Assembly: GCA_019722365.1 (NCBI GenBank)
Contig: JADFUC010000089.1
Span: 1 to 64,000, forward strand
Direction of reading: 5' to 3'
Length of the DNA stretch: 64,000 bases
Source of the DNA: Lithospermum erythrorhizon
Taxonomy: Eukaryota > Streptophyta > Magnoliopsida > Boraginales > Boraginaceae
Of the stretch, positions 1 to 13,190 are shown piece after piece; position 1 is the first letter of the stretch, and the number at the start of each line of letters is the position of its first letter. Position numbers and translations under genes: made by a program. The notes below the pieces were generated by a model, which saw nothing but the letters and a program-made list of their open reading frames with translations, was not told where the DNA came from and ran no database searches.

Positions 1-838
1 ATCCATTGTGCTTCGTTCAGTTACGTATTGCTCGATTGACGCTAAATGCTATACAGACTTTCCCCGAACTTTCTCGGTGATCTCTCCTTATCCATATCGA
101 ACCAATAATTCTATACCCCCGAAAACAACTATATTAAAGTTCTCACAACCTCGTATTACAATTTAAAGTTAATTTAAGAAAAGTCGATAAATTGACCTAC
201 GACTTACACCGAACTTCCTTGATAATCACTCGAAATGCGTAATCTATCACGATACTCGGATAACATTTTTCCTGTGCTTTCATCATAAATTCAAAAGGAT
301 CTAAAGAGTCAAGCAAAAGAAATCCGCCAAGTCAACTCTTAAAAACTCGAAATATCTCCAAAAGATTTGATGCTTTTGTTACTAGATATGATGAGGATGA
401 TGAGGAAGCGAAATCCACGGCTTTGATTTTTTGAGTTTAAGCGGCTGTCGATGAGAAAATGGAAGAAATTTTTGAGAGGAGTGTTAAATTTTCGGCGAGG
501 GGAAAGAAGAACTTTGGATGAGGATGGAGATAGTGGTGTGGATGGATATTTAGAGGGGAAGAAATTTAAGTTCCGTTTGGTTTTGGTTAATTTCTGGCGC
601 CCATGCTTAAATACCAGCAGAAGCAGATTTTCATTGTGTTGTTCGGGCATATATTACTACTCATCTAAATGCTTCGTTTCGATATATCGATATTATTCCA
701 AAATTATTTATACTATCTCGGGTCCACCCTGAGCAAAATATACAACCGACCGATTTGGTAGAGATTCTCCGACTACTTCCGAGCTTAGAAATCACTCCAC
801 CCAAGAAATATCATCTCTCAACATAATAATTGTAAGGA
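1..838 (-). repeat. Tekay/Del-like 3' LTR, cut by the window edge
   Basis: This stretch matches the stretch ending near 7722 as an indel-rich direct repeat. Shared landmarks include the run around 'ctaaatgctat', 'gttctcacaacctcgta', 'gatgaggatgatgagg' and 'gggtccaccctgagc'. The match stops just after 'ataataattgtaagg', close to 838 and 7722. A polypurine tract follows on its right when read on the minus strand, so this is the 3' LTR of an element transcribed leftwards. The remaining part of the LTR lies outside the window. The right boundary is good to about 15 bases. Confidence 0.75.
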
Positions 839-849
839 GCGGCTGTTGT

Positions 850-888
850 TCTACCCGCTTTATAAAATTTCGTCCTCGAAATTTACTT
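850..888 (-). other. Polypurine tract and chromovirus-type 3' end
   Basis: Read on the minus strand, the sequence contains 'AATTTCGAGGACGAAATTTT' followed by 'ATAAAGCGGGTAGAACA'. Plant chromoviral gypsy elements of the Tekay/Del and related clades commonly end their pol region with a very similar 'TTCGAGGACGAAATT' block and a G-rich tract directly before the 3' LTR. This fixes the orientation of the element (minus) and places the LTR boundary immediately to the left. Confidence 0.7.
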
Positions 889-3800
889 AAGACTCCGATT
901 TTCTTATCGTCCCGACTCGCTTTGATATGCTGCTGTGCAGAATATCATGACATCTTGTCGCGATCACATTTTCAACATAGTCATTGACTTGAGAAGTCGT
1001 GTCTTTGCCTCGTAAATACGTTATGACGTACCACGAATATTCTTCACTACTTATTTGGATATTACATAATCTAATCATATCATAATCATTATTAATTAAA
1101 TATTTATTTCTGATATAGGTCTCTCGTATCGCATTCTGCTAATGCCCGTCAACTCGTATTTTTTATCATGTTACGATATCATAAATCACGTGATAATACT
1201 ACTCAAAATCAATATCCATATCATCGATATCGATCCACTCGTAATTAAATTGTCAAATCATGTCGCTCGTTATTGGTATCGATTCATTAATGTGCAAGTA
1301 AATTCTCTTCTCAAACCCCATTTCATCAAATTGTTTATTCTTGATTATCTTGGCGTCCGTATAAAGTAATACACGAATGTTTCCTGACATAACCAACATA
1401 TAATCATCTACCGATAACCGCGTTCGTAATGCTCGCGTTTATACCTTTTTACTTTGACTTCAGTATAGTTATATCCACCTTAAACATGCGTATAATGCAC
1501 CCGGTATGTATATATAGCGTCGCGTAAGTGCCCCGTCACGTTACCACCGTACACTTCATGCTCACGTTCATTTACCGTTAAAATGCAATCGTGATTTCGT
1601 ACGTCGTATAGGTGAAGCATCGTGTCTTTCCCTTGCGCTGCCGTTTCGTTTATGTCAACACCGTAATAAGTACCATGGCATCTTGGCAGCAAAGTTATCG
1701 TTATCTCCTTTTCACGTAGCATATATACCACTATTAACATCATATATTTGTAATGCTACGATTTATCAGCATCGAAAACTTCAGAGGCCAATTCAACCAA
1801 CATGCGTGATAACATATATCATCCGTACTACGATGTTAACGTCATTCGCTTTCTGGCATTAACCCTTTAATAGAACAACCTATTCTTAGCTCGATAGCCA
1901 TGATATCCCGCTTTTCACATGTTCGCTCCCCGATGTCTCGTTTGAGTCAAATTGAAAATTTGACTACCGTATTAGCAGCGTATTGACATTCGAACTTTCT
2001 TACCGGTAGTATCATTAGCGTGCCACACCCAAAATTGTTAGACATCGATAGTCAGAGCTTCTATCCTTCCGCTTTAGACCTCGGCTTCTCGGTATAGTAC
2101 TTTATGAATCGCCGTTCACTTGCGTTTGCCTTAGGTATATTAGTATTTACCCGATGCGTTTAGCCCGTTAATTTAACATGTGAAACTTATTCTCGATTGT
2201 AGTCATATCAGTTTCACATTTCTTCCTCCGGAGTTTCGCCCAAAAATTCACTTTCGTTTTAAAATTAAATTTTTCCTTTTCTCTCAAATGCAATGATATT
2301 AGAATTCAACATCTCGCCGGTAGCTTCCGATGTCTATGTACAGCTTGGAATTTAGTAATGCAGTGACAACTTTCCTCTTACTTAAGAGGTATCATCTTTT
2401 GGTAACTTTCGAGGTCTTACGCCCAATCGTCTTATATCACTTACTCTGATAGTATTGCTTTCAGATAAGGCACTTTATACGATAAACCACGTAGCATTCT
2501 ACTTTATTTGTCCTTGAATTTATGAATTCCACTGTTGTATTTTTAGTTGATTCCTGACCTCGTATCATTATAAAATTCACGAAATCTTATGATTGCTCCA
2601 GATAAACCTTGTACCATGACTTCACGTATGATTAGGCCTTCACGGAGAAAACATAAATCTACTGTAACAATTGATTATTATCCTTATTAAGCATTTCTCC
2701 AATTTCATCGTTCGAGAATCATGACTATAAATTTCTCATTTATCTACAGAGTTATGAGTCAATGATTTAAGCTGTCTTTCTACGTGATGCGATTATTCCC
2801 CAGTCGCTATTCACGCTCGAAAATTTGCAGAGTGCATTACTCCTTTGATGAGCTCGTTTCATAATTATCCCCTCATGATTCGTTAGTGCGGCGTATGTAT
2901 ATTCTACCCATGCTGTTAATACTCCGTTTGTGCCGGAATTTGTCAGCATAAAACCTAAACCGGTAGTCCATTAATTAGGTTCCTTAGAAGCCCAACATTA
3001 AGCATCCCGGCCATTAGTTTTTCCTCGTATTATCCTTTAAACAAAAATTTCATTTATGACTTGTCACATTAACCGTCATATTTCTCTTTATAAATTGAGA
3101 TCCCCGAAGATTCATTGATATTCCGTTACAAATTTCCACTAATTTTTCCTTCTTGTTAAGTCGACTTTCTCGGCGAGTCGGTATTTTCAAATCTTTATAA
3201 TTTCACGAAGATTCCCTTATAACCTCGGCTTCGTCCTTGAAAAATTTATCCATGGCCTTTATTCGAACCTTGTCGATTGTCAACATCTTGTGATTATAAT
3301 ATCAACGTTTACTCAACATCACGCAGATATCGTAGTCCTCATTCGACAAAGAAACCAAATCCGTACCTTTTGATTCGTTTAACCTTTAACATACCTCGGC
3401 CAATCATTCGCGTCTGCTTAACCGTAATTGCATACAATATATTAGTCTTGAAGAAATCGTCATTCGCTACCGTATGCTTTTAAGCTGACTACTCGAATGA
3501 CAGGCTGCACCGTTAAAGTAAATCTTTGATGTTCTAACTATTATGCATAAATTTATATCTTAATCTCGTACTTTCTCCTTTCGATTCATGGTATTCTGTT
3601 CACGTATCATATATCGGCCTTAACATAATACCCACGTATATCGTACGCTTCCCGTATTGGTTACATTCCGTCTTCACGTTTAAATCGTGATGCGATTATA
3701 CGCAGCTTAAATGCATGCATTAACAACCTTTGAAAATCTCGTTTAGGCTTTAATCCCGATCGTGTTACGTAATTCCCCAAGAAATCCCCACAGTGATCAT

Positions 3801-5274
3801 CAAACTTTTAAATAATATATCACTTTTTCGTTAAGATCCTTATTTCATAAGATTATTCAACAGTACACATCCAGTCTCCACATTTTATTGTCTTGGGAAG
3901 AATGGTCTCGTACCCGACTTGATACATGTGGCTTTTGAAGCTTGGCTAAATTTGGTCTCCCTCATATGTGTGTTGTTCCGCGGAGGTCGCGCCCAGGTGC
4001 ATGCAGTAATTCTTAATTCCAGCTGGTATATCAAAATTGTAATTTACTGATAATTCTTCGGCTGCCTTAGACTTACTACCCCCAATCGTTATCGATTTTT
4101 CCGTCCAGTAAATAGTCTATTAATGAAGTACTACTAAACATCTTTTATTTCCCCCAGAGTCCCAAAATTTTACGTATTCGGCTTTATTCTCAGCAGCCAT
4201 TCATAACTTAAGCGACTTACAACTTAAATGCGACAATCGCTAAAATATCCATTTTCATCCCGATACGCTCGAGTTACATTAAATTCAACTTTAAATCTAC
4301 TAATGGAGCACTCACTTAGTACTGATACCGTTTTTTCCAATATTTCGGATATACGATCATATTCAGTACATACAGATGATGAGTAACCTCCCGGTCCTTT
4401 GATCGTAACAACAATTTTTACGGTAAAAATTTCCCGTTCGAACATCGCCCGAATTCCTTGGTATCCGTGAAATAGAATTTTGATATCGACCTATTACGGC
4501 AGCTTCATCTTATATTGCTTGCATACCGTATTAAAACACCCGCGTAGGACAACGAGATTCATTAACTTTCGGCCGTGCTTTGGTGGCCGTCACGATCGTC
4601 AACTAAATTAATCCTCTACTGCTGCAACAACGGCTCCAGTATCGTAATTATCGCAATGACTGTTTCGCCCCGATTTTTCGGGCGCGGTGATTTAACTTCA
4701 CGCGTCTAAGGATCGACAATCTTTATACGCGATCGCAGTTACGCTTATCTTCTTAGATTTACATGCATCGCCAGCCGTTTCAGCGACTCCAATTTCGAAG
4801 CGTTATAGATTTCTTTCAGCATCTTTTGGTATACCATTTCTCCCCGACAAAATTCCAACCACCCATCCATTTATCTTAATGTCACCAAACTTTTACGCGA
4901 GTTCCGTCACCATAACTCACAGGTTATCGAAGTAAAAAAATAAAATCTACCCGAGCTTGTTAGAACCGTTATCCCGATAAAAAAATGCGTCAGTGTGTAT
5001 TACGTCGAATTTACTGCGCGCCTCGAACACATGTGGAAACTGTAGCAACCAAATACCATCCATCTCGGCCTTCCCTGCAGTGTTAAATACGCGGTTGAAG
5101 CGAAAATCTTCCGGTGCGAAATCTCGGCGATCGGCGATCGGCGAAAGAAGAGAATTGACTCGCGAAGACTGAATATAGCGACAACTTGACCGTCTTACAC
5201 CCAGGCACATAACACGAGGACACCATAAAAAAGCTGACTTTAAGCTCGTGCGAAATTGCTTGGCGACCACTTGA
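889..5274 (-). mobile_element. Decayed internal region of the Tekay/Del-like element
   Basis: The region between the two LTR copies should hold gag and pol on the minus strand. No long ORF survives, and I could not recognise protease, RT, RNase H, integrase or chromodomain motifs with confidence. The longest minus-strand frames (887-1078, 1480-1743, 4224-4445, 4947-5270) show no family signature. The frame starting at 5270 lies just inside the 5' LTR, where gag would begin, but its sequence is not gag-like. Short indels seem to have destroyed the coding frames, through age or assembly errors. The length of about 4.4 kb is near what a gag-pol interior needs. Confidence 0.5.
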
Positions 5275-7722
5275 TCGCGCCGAGGTTAAGGTCGTGACTT
5301 TATGCGCTTGAGTCGCGATGTTCGATGGATACTTGGCGTAAAAACTTCATTTGACATTAATAATAATAAAAAATACCTTTTTTGTCCATCGTGGTGAGCC
5401 CAACGACATATCTGATAAAACAACGAGCGACATAATACAAATTCACGCCCAATTATACAACTTCCAGATACCTGAGAATCAAAATCTGACATAGGAAAGT
5501 ATGACAACCGGGCCTTTCGATGAAATCTGATCACGAAATCCCAACGATATCTAGTCGTGACAAAGAGAAATGGTGATGAGATACTTGTCACATGCTGATC
5601 TAAATCTAGATCTTGTCTAGCGACCCTATCGATGCGAACTTTCTCAGCCAACCTCGGCGATCGACCTCTTTAGAACTTTAGGCATAAAGCGCCCGCCCAT
5701 GTGTAGAGAATAGGGAGTCAACTATTAGGCGAGTGAATCTGAAATACCGCGTCTTGATCTGGCGTATACGTATTCGTACTTATATAAATAACGTATCTTT
5801 ATGCATCGGCGAGGGCCGCCTGATGAATAACGATCCACTTGACTTCGCATAGAATCCTCTTATACGATATTCACATGTCTGCTCTGGCGCTGAGCTTATA
5901 ATCATAATTAATGCATATTCATTGAGAAAACGATTTCGGCGCTACAAAGGCATCGATGAGGAATCCGCCTCTGAAAATAATACCTGTAAGGAATCCGCCT
6001 CAAATAATACACACATGAGGAATCCGCCTCCAAATAATACAGCGTAGAGAATCCGCCTCGAATAATACTGGCGTATGAGGAATCCGCCTCCCATGTCGGA
6101 TAGAGGCCTCATAATCCTCCCGGCCAGAGGCTACGCCCACCAGTATGCGTATCACACTTAAAACACCTCCGAATCCGCAGGGCTACCCACCTGATATATG
6201 CGCGCCCCAAACCTCGATTAGGAATCATGGCCCATTTCCGCCAATGTATGTAAGCAATCGGAAACACGTCGGTAGCCTTGCGGCCTGAGTCACACAAAAT
6301 TTCATAACATGAATCGCATATTCCACAAACTATCCATGATATAAATCATAATCACTAATATCGCATGATATGAATCATAATCTCGATTATCTCGTAATAT
6401 AACCCCAAAATCGCGATTATTTAAATCATTATGAATCATAAATCAAACTTCTGCATGAAATGCTCAGTCATGTCCTTATGATACACATATCGAGAATAAT
6501 CCAGATATCACATGTAATATATCAATATAATATATATGAAAGGTCCCATCGTGAGATTTGTACTACTTTCGAGCTAGCGGTAATAATGACTACAGAAGCG
6601 GACACAAGTGCTGAATCCGGGCTCGGCTCACATTGAGAATTATCGTTATAACACATTTTGTAGAATAATAACCTCTTTAGCATCTATATTAACCAGAGTG
6701 TTATACCCGTCTAAATTCAGGAATTTCACCGAGCCATAGCGATGGCGTCTTATGCGAAGATTGGTGTAAAGCTTTTAATATTCAGCGTAGCTTCATTCCC
6801 AATCGCCAACATTAAAATCTCGATATTCGGTCATCGCTTATTACCCAATGACCAACACTTTAAGCACGTTCTAATCAATCCGACAATCGATTGACAACCT
6901 AATTAATCCATTAAATCTGACCGCTTTGATTGAGCGCTAAATGCTATCGAAGTTTCCCAAACTTTCTCGGCCAATCTATAAGCCATCAATATCGAGCGAT
7001 GATTACATCACACGAAACAAGCTATGTTAAAGAGTTCTCACAACCTCGTAGTACAATTTAAGTTGTTAATTTAAGAAAATTCGATAAAGAGTGACTCAGT
7101 ACGAGCACAGCCCAATAATCAGCTAAAATCACCGGTAATCCACCTCTGATGCAGATAACATTTACATCTTGCTTCATCAAATTCGAATCCCAAAGTCAAT
7201 AATCAGCAAAGATCAACTCTTAAAAACTCAAGAAATATCTGAATTTGATCTTTGTTTACACTAGATATGATGAGGATGATGAGGGAGAAGCCAAATCATG
7301 CATTTTGATGCTGAGTTTAGCGGCTGTCGATGAGAAAATGGAAGAAATTTTGAGGGGAAGTGTTAATTACTCGGCCAAAGAGGGGAAAGAAGAAAATTTT
7401 GGATGAGGATATGGAGATGATGGTGGTAGGTGGGATATTTAGAGGAAGAAATTTAAGTTAGTTTGGTTTCGGTTAATTTTCTGGCCTTCGCAAATACCAG
7501 CGAAACCGATTTTCGTTGTGTTATTCCCGAGGCATATGTTACTACTAGAAATACCGTACTCGTTCGATATATCGATATTATTCCAAAATTATTTATACTA
7601 TCGGGTCCACCCTGAGCGAAATATACCGCTGACAGAGCCAGGTTGTTGAGATTCTCACATTCTTGTTTCGAAATATCACTTTGAGAAACTTATATACTAT
7701 CGATATAATAATTGTAAGGAAG
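5275..7722 (-). repeat. Tekay/Del-like 5' LTR (about 2.4 kb)
   Basis: The right part (about 6900-7722) is a direct repeat of 1-838. The left part is matched in reverse complement by 13514-15930. Landmarks are 'catttgacattaataataa' near 5347 against its complement near 15880, 'cgcccgccc' near 5690 against 'gggcgggcg' near 15530, and a shared 30-bp minisatellite. The left end is approximate, since no clean primer-binding site can be read next to it; 'tggtcgccaagc' on the minus strand near 5270 could be a damaged tRNA-Met PBS. An LTR of about 2.4 kb fits the Tekay/Del clade. Confidence 0.65.
5957..6095 (-). repeat. 30-bp minisatellite inside the LTR, five units
   Basis: The core 'gaatccgcct' recurs at 5961, 5991, 6020, 6049 and 6080, a period of 29 to 31 bases. 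Spacers resemble 'ccaaataatacacacatga'. The inverted LTR at 13.5-15.9 kb carries the complement of the same unit, so the array was present in the LTR before these copies separated. Confidence 0.85.
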
Positions 7723-9077
7723 AAACATTTGATATAGGTTTCAAATTAGGGTTTTTATTACGAGAAATAAAAAAGAATCCTAAAAGCGAAACAAAGAAAA
7801 TCGGCGCCGCCGTCCTTAGAAGGCCAAAATTCTTATTAATGAATCGAGTTTGATTTGTTACATTCATCAACTCGATCCGTATTACAGCGGTATGAAGTGT
7901 GAGATTGGCCTCACGGTATGGACTAACTAGAGGCACTACATTTGGAGTGCTCGGGAGTGGATTGTTGTTCTGAGATTGGCGTTATTCTTGAGTCTTCAGC
8001 CCAGGCTACAACAATGATCAATTCTACATTTAGATAGAAAATATATAAATTAAAGTGATCGTATTTATGTGCATATTTGATTTTTGTTCAAGTAATGGAT
8101 ATAAAAATTCACTTGGTGATATGAGCTGCTTTATTTTTATATATTTTGATCTAGATCTATTAAACATGATTATTTAATTGCTTTATCATAATTGGATTTA
8201 AATATTTATGTATTATATATATAAATCGGCCCTATTTTATATATGTATTTTTAATGTTAAGTTCATGTTTCATGATTATGATTATGATTTAACATAGCAG
8301 AATAATTTTTCATTTTTTCATGTTTTAAGAATTTTTTTGATTTGTTTTATTGAAAATGAAAACATGTATTTTAATTAAAAGGCTTAAGCATTAAATTTTT
8401 TGAAACTTGTAATTTTTCTAGAAGTGTTACGTATTGAGGAGTACTCGGATTTATTTCATGAATTTTAAAATTGTTTTGATACGAAAACAATTTTGGAAAT
8501 TAAATTATTTTAATGAATTAAAATGGATAATTAATTATTAGCAAAATATTTGAGAGTTAATCCAATTGAATTAGTTGAAATATTTTTAGCGTAATTTGTC
8601 GCAAATTTGGTATTTGGAATTGTTGAGAGCATTCAAAATAATTTTGAAAAATGTTTTGAATTAAATCGTAAAAAGTAAAATTACCAAATTTCGAGACGCG
8701 AACTTCCTGCGTACGTAGAGCGCGTCCGGTCTGATAAGGAGATGTTTCCAAACACCGTGAGATGGTCGGTGCCTGTAGGAGGGTGGGTGGTACGTGCTTA
8801 TTCAATAGGCTTGACTTATGGTGGTTGTTTATTGTCTACATCAGTAGAGGTTTCTTGAAAGATTTAAAGAATTTTCTAAAATGTACTTTTGGAAAGATTT
8901 TAATTATGTTAATGATCAATTTTGGTTTTTGTGGCTTAAATATCACCTTGAAAATTATGGTAATGTATTTTCGTGATGTCGGTGATATTTAATTAATTCA
9001 AACGTTAACAATAATTATCTACAGATATTTAATTATTTGAGATAATTAAACATGGTAACTTTTACCTAATAATTAAT

Positions 9078-9332
9078 ATGTGTAATTATAATTACTTGAA
9101 AAGGTAATTATATCAAGATGAAATAATTATTGTAATAATTTTTTAATACACATATAAATTAATATTAGTATGTTTTACCATAATTACTTGTAAGTAATTA
9201 TTTCATTATAGATAATTATTGTAATAATTATTGTACTAACAGTAATACATGTTTAATATTCAAGTCTCGATATAAATTACTTGAAAGTAATTTTAAAACT
9301 AATAAATAATTATTGTAATAATTATTTTGACG
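9078..9332. repeat. AT-rich hairpin tandem repeat, three units
   Basis: The palindromic core 'aataattattgtaataatt' occurs near 9122, 9212 and 9305, roughly 90 bases apart. Each copy is preceded by another near-palindrome of the form 'aattacttgtaagtaatt' or 'aattacttgaaagtaatt'. The array therefore alternates two kinds of potential hairpin. Confidence 0.7.
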
Positions 9333-10622
9333 ATGACATATATATATTTACATATAGGATGAGCTTGTTATCTCTTTCTATTTAATATATTTATTAAATG
9401 CGTGCTATGTGATTTAATTTCTTGCGTATGTATATATTGTGATGGGGAATGGGAATGTGATATGGATATGACTAGTTATTTGTATTTAAATATGAATTAC
9501 CTTGACAGTTTATCACGTTAATAACGACTTGCTAAGTCGTATTTATTTATACATTTATTTTATACCCATGAAACTGCGTCTTTGCGGCTCTTAGTTGGGT
9601 TAGTAATTTTAAATGTATTGTTGTGCGGTCATTCGAATGGCAGTTCCTTGAGCGTCGGCTTGGCGAACTTGGAAGTTTCCAAAAGTTGAAGAATACAAGA
9701 CTTCACTTTGTATAAGTGTTGTAATAGGGCCTTTTGTTAGATAACACTTTGTATAAGTCATCAGTAATAGATCTTTATTTAGGGTCACATCATATATCTC
9801 CCCCGAATGTGTATTATTCTTTTATTTTTCATGATGTGCATATTCACTTGAGTATGTGCTATTATACATGTTAAATAATAATCCAAATAATATAATCTCG
9901 CCCATTAAAAGCAAAGTATCGAGCCAATTTTAAAGTTATGCGAGCATCACGGGTACGGGCGACATTTGTGATGTAAAAGATTGGCACTAGTGTCGTGATA
10001 GGTATGACGATGGATCGTATTTGAGTGATTTCCCACTTAGCGTTGGGGGCCTTGGATGATCATTCCAAAGAAATGTATTGGTTTAATTGGTAGGCAACCG
10101 GTGATATCCATTAAGGTTGTGGGCTCGGTGTCTGGCTGTCGGATAACGCACCAGTGCAAAGTGGTAGTGACCAGAGTTGTGTCGTGGTACCTGGTGGTTA
10201 TTTAACTCTTTGTTGTGTTGGGATTCAAAATGTTCTGATGTTGCCGTTTTGGATTCCAACCCTGCAATGATATCTTATACTTGTATTTTGTGAGATTTGA
10301 ACTACGGGTATAATATTTTACCATTTATTTGTAAATATGGTAGATACTGAACACATTATCTATAATTGCATGTTTTTCTATTATGATTATACGCTCGTTT
10401 ACCCTATTCACCGTTAATTGGGCAAATTAAATTTATATAACTTTGTAATGTAAAATAAAATAAGTTAAGGAGATATCATTAAAACGAGGTAATATAATTA
10501 TTCTGGCGTGCTAACAAAGATTTCCTTTTTAATCCATTGAAAGCAGTTTATGTGCTAATAAAAGACAAGTAATAAATATCACAATCATTTAAGACATAGT
10601 TTAATCACGTAGGACCGCGTTC

Positions 10623-10642
10623 ACGCGAACTTGAGTTCGCGT
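10623..10642. repeat. Short perfect palindrome
   Basis: The arms 'acgcgaact' and 'agttcgcgt' are exact reverse complements around a 2-base loop 'tg'. The arms are GC-rich inside AT-rich DNA. There is no T-run or neighbouring gene to suggest a terminator or operator. Confidence 0.75.
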
Positions 10643-12258
10643 TACTGGCGATCACGTGATATAATTGAGGAAATAATTAATTTTTTTATCTCAACTAAAG
10701 GTGATGATACTATGAAGGCTAATATGTTATATTGTCTAGCCATGCATCTGAAGTCTTAAATAATTGATTTAATATCTTTTTGTAACTAAATGAAAACGCT
10801 ATTGGATGATCACAGAATGTTGAGATGTATACCGAGGCGTATAGGTGGTATTTAGTTTCACCGACATGATGAACTGGTTCATGAATGAAACATAAGCTTG
10901 TGGTTTGTAGACGATAAACATGCGTACTACCACTGTATAAATGCATTGTAAAGTTGAGTGCCACGTAATTTGAAGTTAATGGCTAACTTCCTTGTTTAAA
11001 TAATCACAAAAGAAGGATATTAAGTAACACTTGAGAAATAGAAAGAGAGGTTTGATAGAACTTCATAGTGTTGGGACTTCAAACTACCGATGTCTTGAAA
11101 CTAATTTTGACTTACATGATTTTAAATCATGGATATGAGCTTAATCATAGTAGTAGCGGAAGATAAGACACAAAGAAGATAAGTGGTACTTACATTGTAA
11201 TGTTAGGTGACTACGTTATAAGCCTTGGCAGTTTAAATTCTCCATTTTAGGTGGTTGGGATTTTGGCTGTTTTGCTGAACTGTATTAGTAGAAAGCGGAT
11301 ATTATAGCGACCCATTGCGTGGGCCCCCCTGCTGATTTGGGGCCGAAAATTAAATCGCTGAATAAGCAGTCATTGCGGCCGATGAATGACGATAAAAATG
11401 ACTTCATTTAGCGTGATAATAAAATAATACAAACTCGTCCGTGATTGGTACTTAAACCTTATGTGTGAAAAGAAATGGCAATACTCATCTGACATCAAAC
11501 AATTTGTTTTACAATAATAATTATTATGTCTGACAAAAAGCTCCAAAGAATATAAAGTATGATTGTTGAGGAGTCTTGAAACCACCGTCGCCGCCTCTGG
11601 CAGTGCAGCGGCTACTCGACCAATGAATGCCGATTAAATCAGCGCGGCCAGCCTGGCGTAAAGCGTAGAAAAATAGAGAGTGTTAAAAGGCGAGTGAAAA
11701 CAAATATCACAAAAATTAACCTACATTTCATGTCGAGAAAATTGAGAGCCTTTATTTAGCGTATACTTACTCAATAATTATATTTTTATATGTTACTCTC
11801 GACAAGATAAATCTTTCCTTAATGGCTTCAGGTGCGCGACAAATCAGCGCGCGTCGACAACTTACTCGCAGTGCCGCAATCGCGGGGAGATATCTACCAC
11901 ATTTGTTATCTTCCTTAAGTATAGTTAATTCAGGCAATATACAACTCGAACATATATCTCAACATCTCGTAACTTTCGAGCATACAGCAGCCTTGACCAA
12001 CATCTTTAGTTACCGCTTAAGTCTTTGCCTCTCGGAGTTATAGTCATGCACTCTTATGACGTCTAAAATATTTATTGGGGAGGCCTCGAATCGTATCGTT
12101 ATCTTAATACAAGTGAGGCAACGTATCTCTTAAATCAAGATAGCAATGCTGAGATTATCTCCACCAAAATTCTCATTTAGTCTCTGAGAAACTTATTCAC
12201 CTTGATAGGTATCGGCGTCGTGATCATAACACATATCTTGCGTGTTTGAATCCAACCA

Positions 12259-12260
<2 letters not shown>

Positions 12261-12307
<47 letters not shown>
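12261..12307. repeat. (AT)n microsatellite
   Basis: A pure AT dinucleotide run of about 47 bases interrupts otherwise mixed sequence. Its true length is uncertain because such runs are prone to assembly error. Confidence 0.95.
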
Positions 12308-12311
<4 letters not shown>

Positions 12312-12869
12312 CATCGACATCATCCATGGAGATTAGGCATTGGTTTATAGGAATTTTATATACCCTAAATGCCCTCGTTTTCAAAAGTTATCCACAATTA
12401 GCTTGACTCGACTTTTAACCTTAAAGGATGTATAACGTTAATCTGTACAGGATCATGAGAAAATCGATAATATTGTCGATGTCGGCGAAACACAATTAGA
12501 GCATAATTTAAATCAAGAAATGACATCCCCAGTATAATCATTATGATATTCATAACCAATAAATAAGTCATAAAAGCAGATCATCTGACGCCATAAATTT
12601 AACTTGACATGTCAAAATATGAATAAGACACATATATATAGCCAGTACCTAATAAAGGTAAATGCAAACATAATTCCAAAGAAGTCTGACCACCAACATA
12701 TGGAGATACCAATAGAAAGTTTCGATGAAAGCACCTGATCACCAGAAAGAACTCAGGGCTTCAGCAGCGACTACAACTGCAATTAAGTGAACCATCCATC
12801 TTTAATATCCCACGGCGATGCAATACAATGCGCGTATGCTCGATCCGTCTACTGCGGGGAATGGACGAT

Positions 12870-13190
12870 CGATAAGCCCAGTACTTATACCGTAGTATAA
12901 GGCCAACCTGAAACAATGCACCTGACAAAGTGATAATAGATCTCATTGTAAGCATACGAAGTATAAGGCCAGCGAAGCAATCTTGCTTGTAAGCGAAGTG
13001 ATAATAGTCTAACAACTGCGCTTTATCTGCCAGAAGTATAAGGCCAACACGAGCAATGCACACTTAGCAAAGTGATAATAAATCTCATTTGCACTTATCA
13101 CAGTATAAGGCCAGCCTTAGACGATCGCCATGAAAGTGATAATAGATGCCATTTCTTGAAACATCTTTGAGAGTATAAGGCGGTAAATCA
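12870..13190. repeat. Minisatellite with about 66-75 bp unit, five copies
   Basis: The motif 'agtataaggcc' (third base group varies) starts at 12894, 12960, 13035, 13102 and 13172. Each copy is followed about 35 to 45 bases later by 'aagtgataata' and usually 'gatctcat'. Spacings are 66, 75, 67 and 70 bases. Unit sequences differ by small indels. No cas genes are near, and the units diverge along their whole length, so this is a minisatellite. Confidence 0.8.

Noticed and set aside
1480..1743. 87-codon minus frame as a possible RNase H fragment of the Tekay element
   Set aside because: Only vague resemblance could be found and no conserved catalytic residues line up.
4947..5270. 107-codon minus frame as Tekay gag
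   Set aside because: It sits at the right place, but it has no gag motif or zinc knuckle and its composition looks random.
5957..6095. Evenly spaced 30-bp repeats that resemble a CRISPR array
   Set aside because: The spacers are themselves repeats of one another, the array lies in a plant LTR, and no cas genes are present. It is a minisatellite.
12870..13190. Regular repeats with a period near 70 bases as a possible array system
   Set aside because: Similarity extends over most of each unit and there are no unique spacers, so it is ordinary tandem repetition.
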